Assembly: GCA_965365655.1 (NCBI GenBank) | Contig: CBDUCN010000314.1 | Location: 1 to 5,988 of the forward strand | DNA length: 5,988 bases | Direction of reading: 5' to 3' | Source of the DNA: JBFHNV01 sp965365655 | Lineage (GTDB): Bacteria > Pseudomonadota > Gammaproteobacteria > HK1 | Program-made: the position numbers and the translations under genes | Notes under the pieces: model-generated | Database searches by the model: none | Told to the model about the DNA's origin: nothing | Seen by the model: only the letters and a program-made list of their open reading frames with translations | Shown here: piece after piece, positions 5,351 to 5,988 of the stretch | Layout: the number at the start of each line of letters is the position of its first letter | Position numbering within the stretch: position 1 is the stretch's first letter

Positions 5351-5896
5351 ATGCCGCGCCTGTTGCCCGCGCTCATGATCGTGCCCTGCCTGCTCTGGTC
5401 CGGCCTCGCCGCGGCCGGTTGCCCGGCGGTGCTGGACTTCACCAAGCGCCGTCTCGACGGCGAGCAGCAGGTCAGCCTGTGCGACGCGTACGCCGGCAAG
5501 GTGCTGCTGATCGTGAACACCGCGAGCAAGTGCGGGTTCACTCCGCAGTACGAGGGACTGGAGGCGCTCTACCGGCGCTACCACGACCGCGGGCTCGAGG
5601 TGCTCGGCTTTCCGTCCAACGACTTCGGCGGGCAGGAGCCGGGCAGCGAGGCGCAGATCCGAGAGTTCTGCCGCCTGACCTACGGGGTGCAGTTCCCGAT
5701 GTTCGAGAAGACGCGCGCGGCCGAGGCGCATGCCGACCCGCTGTACCGCGCCCTCGCCGAGCAGGCCGGCGAGTATCCGCGCTGGAACTTCCACAAGTAC
5801 CTGATCGGCCGCGACGGGCGGGTCGCGGGCAGCTTTCCGAGCCAGGTGAAGCCGGACGATCCGCGGCTGGTGCAGGCCATCGAGTCGCTGCTGTAG
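5351..5896 (+). CDS. Exported glutathione-peroxidase-family thiol peroxidase
   Basis: A 181-residue protein with an N-terminal export signal (residues 1-22: basic MPR, hydrophobic core, AAA before Gly23) followed by a complete GPx domain. The family reduces hydrogen peroxide and organic hydroperoxides. The catalytic tetrad is present: peroxidatic Cys61 in NTASKCGFTPQY, Gln95 in FGGQEPG, and Trp145-Asn146 in WNFHKY. Cys107 in REFCRLTYGVQFP aligns with the resolving cysteine of yeast Gpx3 (FCQLNYGVTFP), so thioredoxin-type recycling is more likely than glutathione. The FPCNQF cysteine of many homologues is Ser89 here. Two extra cysteines, Cys24 and Cys44, lie before the domain core and could form a periplasmic disulphide. 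AAGC at 21-24 also loosely resembles a lipobox, so a lipoprotein is possible. The start is the ATG right before the signal sequence, with only a weak ribosome binding site (GGAACGAG). The family is certain; location and reductant are inferred. Confidence 0.92.
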   Translation: MPRLLPALMIVPCLLWSGLAAAGCPAVLDFTKRRLDGEQQVSLCDAYAGKVLLIVNTASKCGFTPQYEGLEALYRRYHDRGLEVLGFPSNDFGGQEPGSEAQIREFCRLTYGVQFPMFEKTRAAEAHADPLYRALAEQAGEYPRWNFHKYLIGRDGRVAGSFPSQVKPDDPRLVQAIESLL

Positions 5897-5903
5897 CGCG
5901 CGG

Positions 5904-5922
5904 CGGCGGGCGTGACCCGCCG
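5904..5922 (+). other. 7-bp hairpin between the peroxidase stop and the next ribosome binding site
   Basis: CGGCGGG (5904-5910) pairs perfectly with CCCGCCG (5916-5922) around a CGTGA loop, seven bases after the TAG at 5894-5896. No T run follows, so it is a weak terminator candidate. Its last base touches the GGGAGGG of the next gene, so it could instead limit access to that ribosome binding site. Confidence 0.35.
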
Positions 5923-5928
5923 GGAGGG
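5922..5928 (+). promoter_or_regulatory. Strong ribosome binding site before the right-edge gene
   Basis: GGGAGGG; its GGAGG core (5923-5927) is six bases before a GTG at 5934. It is the best Shine-Dalgarno in the window and the main support for a gene starting there. Confidence 0.5.
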
Positions 5929-5933
5929 CGCAC

Positions 5934-5988
5934 GTGCCGGACGACGGACAGGCCATCCTCGATGCCCCGCGCACGGCTCGCGCGCCGC
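5934..5988 (+). CDS. Possible N-terminal fragment of an unrecognised gene (runs off the right edge)
   Basis: A GTG at 5934 with a near-ideal Shine-Dalgarno opens 18 codons reading VPDDGQAILDAPRTARAP before the sequence ends. It starts only 37 nt after the peroxidase stop, so co-transcription is likely if it is real. The fragment is too short to identify. A competing start in another frame is the ATG at 5962 (MPRARLARR), which has a much weaker ribosome binding site. The choice rests on Shine-Dalgarno quality alone. Confidence 0.4.
   Translation, partial: MPDDGQAILDAPRTARAP

Noticed and set aside
3859..5541. Minus-strand frame of 560 codons opposite the MetE-like gene
   Set aside because: Antisense shadow of a protein with a full set of catalytic residues; low-complexity Arg/Val/His composition.
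4490..5974. Minus-strand frame of 494 codons opposite the MetE-like and peroxidase genes
   Set aside because: Its C-terminal part is Pro/Arg/Ala repeats and no family motif is visible; both sense-strand genes are certain.

Overview
The window is very GC-rich, and its coding frames have strongly G/C-biased third positions. It encodes proteins typical of a respiring, Gram-negative proteobacterium: a NapF-type ferredoxin, a multidomain cyclic-di-GMP regulator, a compact cobalamin-independent methionine-synthase-like protein and an exported glutathione-peroxidase-family enzyme. A GC-rich gamma- or betaproteobacterium fits best, but the genus cannot be told from this sequence. I see no insertion sequence, tRNA, rRNA, CRISPR array, plasmid or phage gene.

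Layout, left to right. (1) Positions 134 to 1, minus strand: the first 44 codons of a small protein I do not recognise, with a good ribosome binding site. (2) Positions 135-565: a non-coding gap holding one sharply AT-rich patch (271-303) with three GATA-like heptads, probably regulatory for the partial gene. (3) Positions 566-3157, minus strand: an 863-residue REC-PAS-GGDEF-EAL-REC protein, predicted to make and/or break c-di-GMP under phosphorelay control. (4) Positions 3345-3845, minus strand: napF, upstream of and in the same direction as the c-di-GMP gene. Its upstream region carries a 9/10 match to an FNR/ANR box, placed exactly where a class II FNR promoter needs it relative to a -10-like hexamer. 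(5) Positions 4072-5115, plus strand and divergent from napF: a MetE C-terminal-domain-only protein with all four zinc ligands, preceded by a 10-bp perfect hairpin in its presumed leader. (6) Positions 5351-5896, plus strand: an exported glutathione peroxidase with peroxidatic and likely resolving cysteines. (7) From 5934, plus strand: a probable gene start with a strong ribosome binding site, cut by the window edge.

How the parts may work together (inference): the FNR-like promoter suggests napF is induced when oxygen is low, and read-through into the c-di-GMP gene 187 nt downstream would link oxygen or nitrate status to second-messenger output. The most unusual protein-level feature is that NapF has lost the second cysteine of its first [4Fe-4S] motif (Gly40), a pattern that in other ferredoxins can go with a [3Fe-4S] cluster. 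The methionine and peroxidase genes look like independent housekeeping or stress genes. I did not find a clearly new multi-gene system; the napF promoter, the altered NapF cluster and the orphan MetE core are the best leads.
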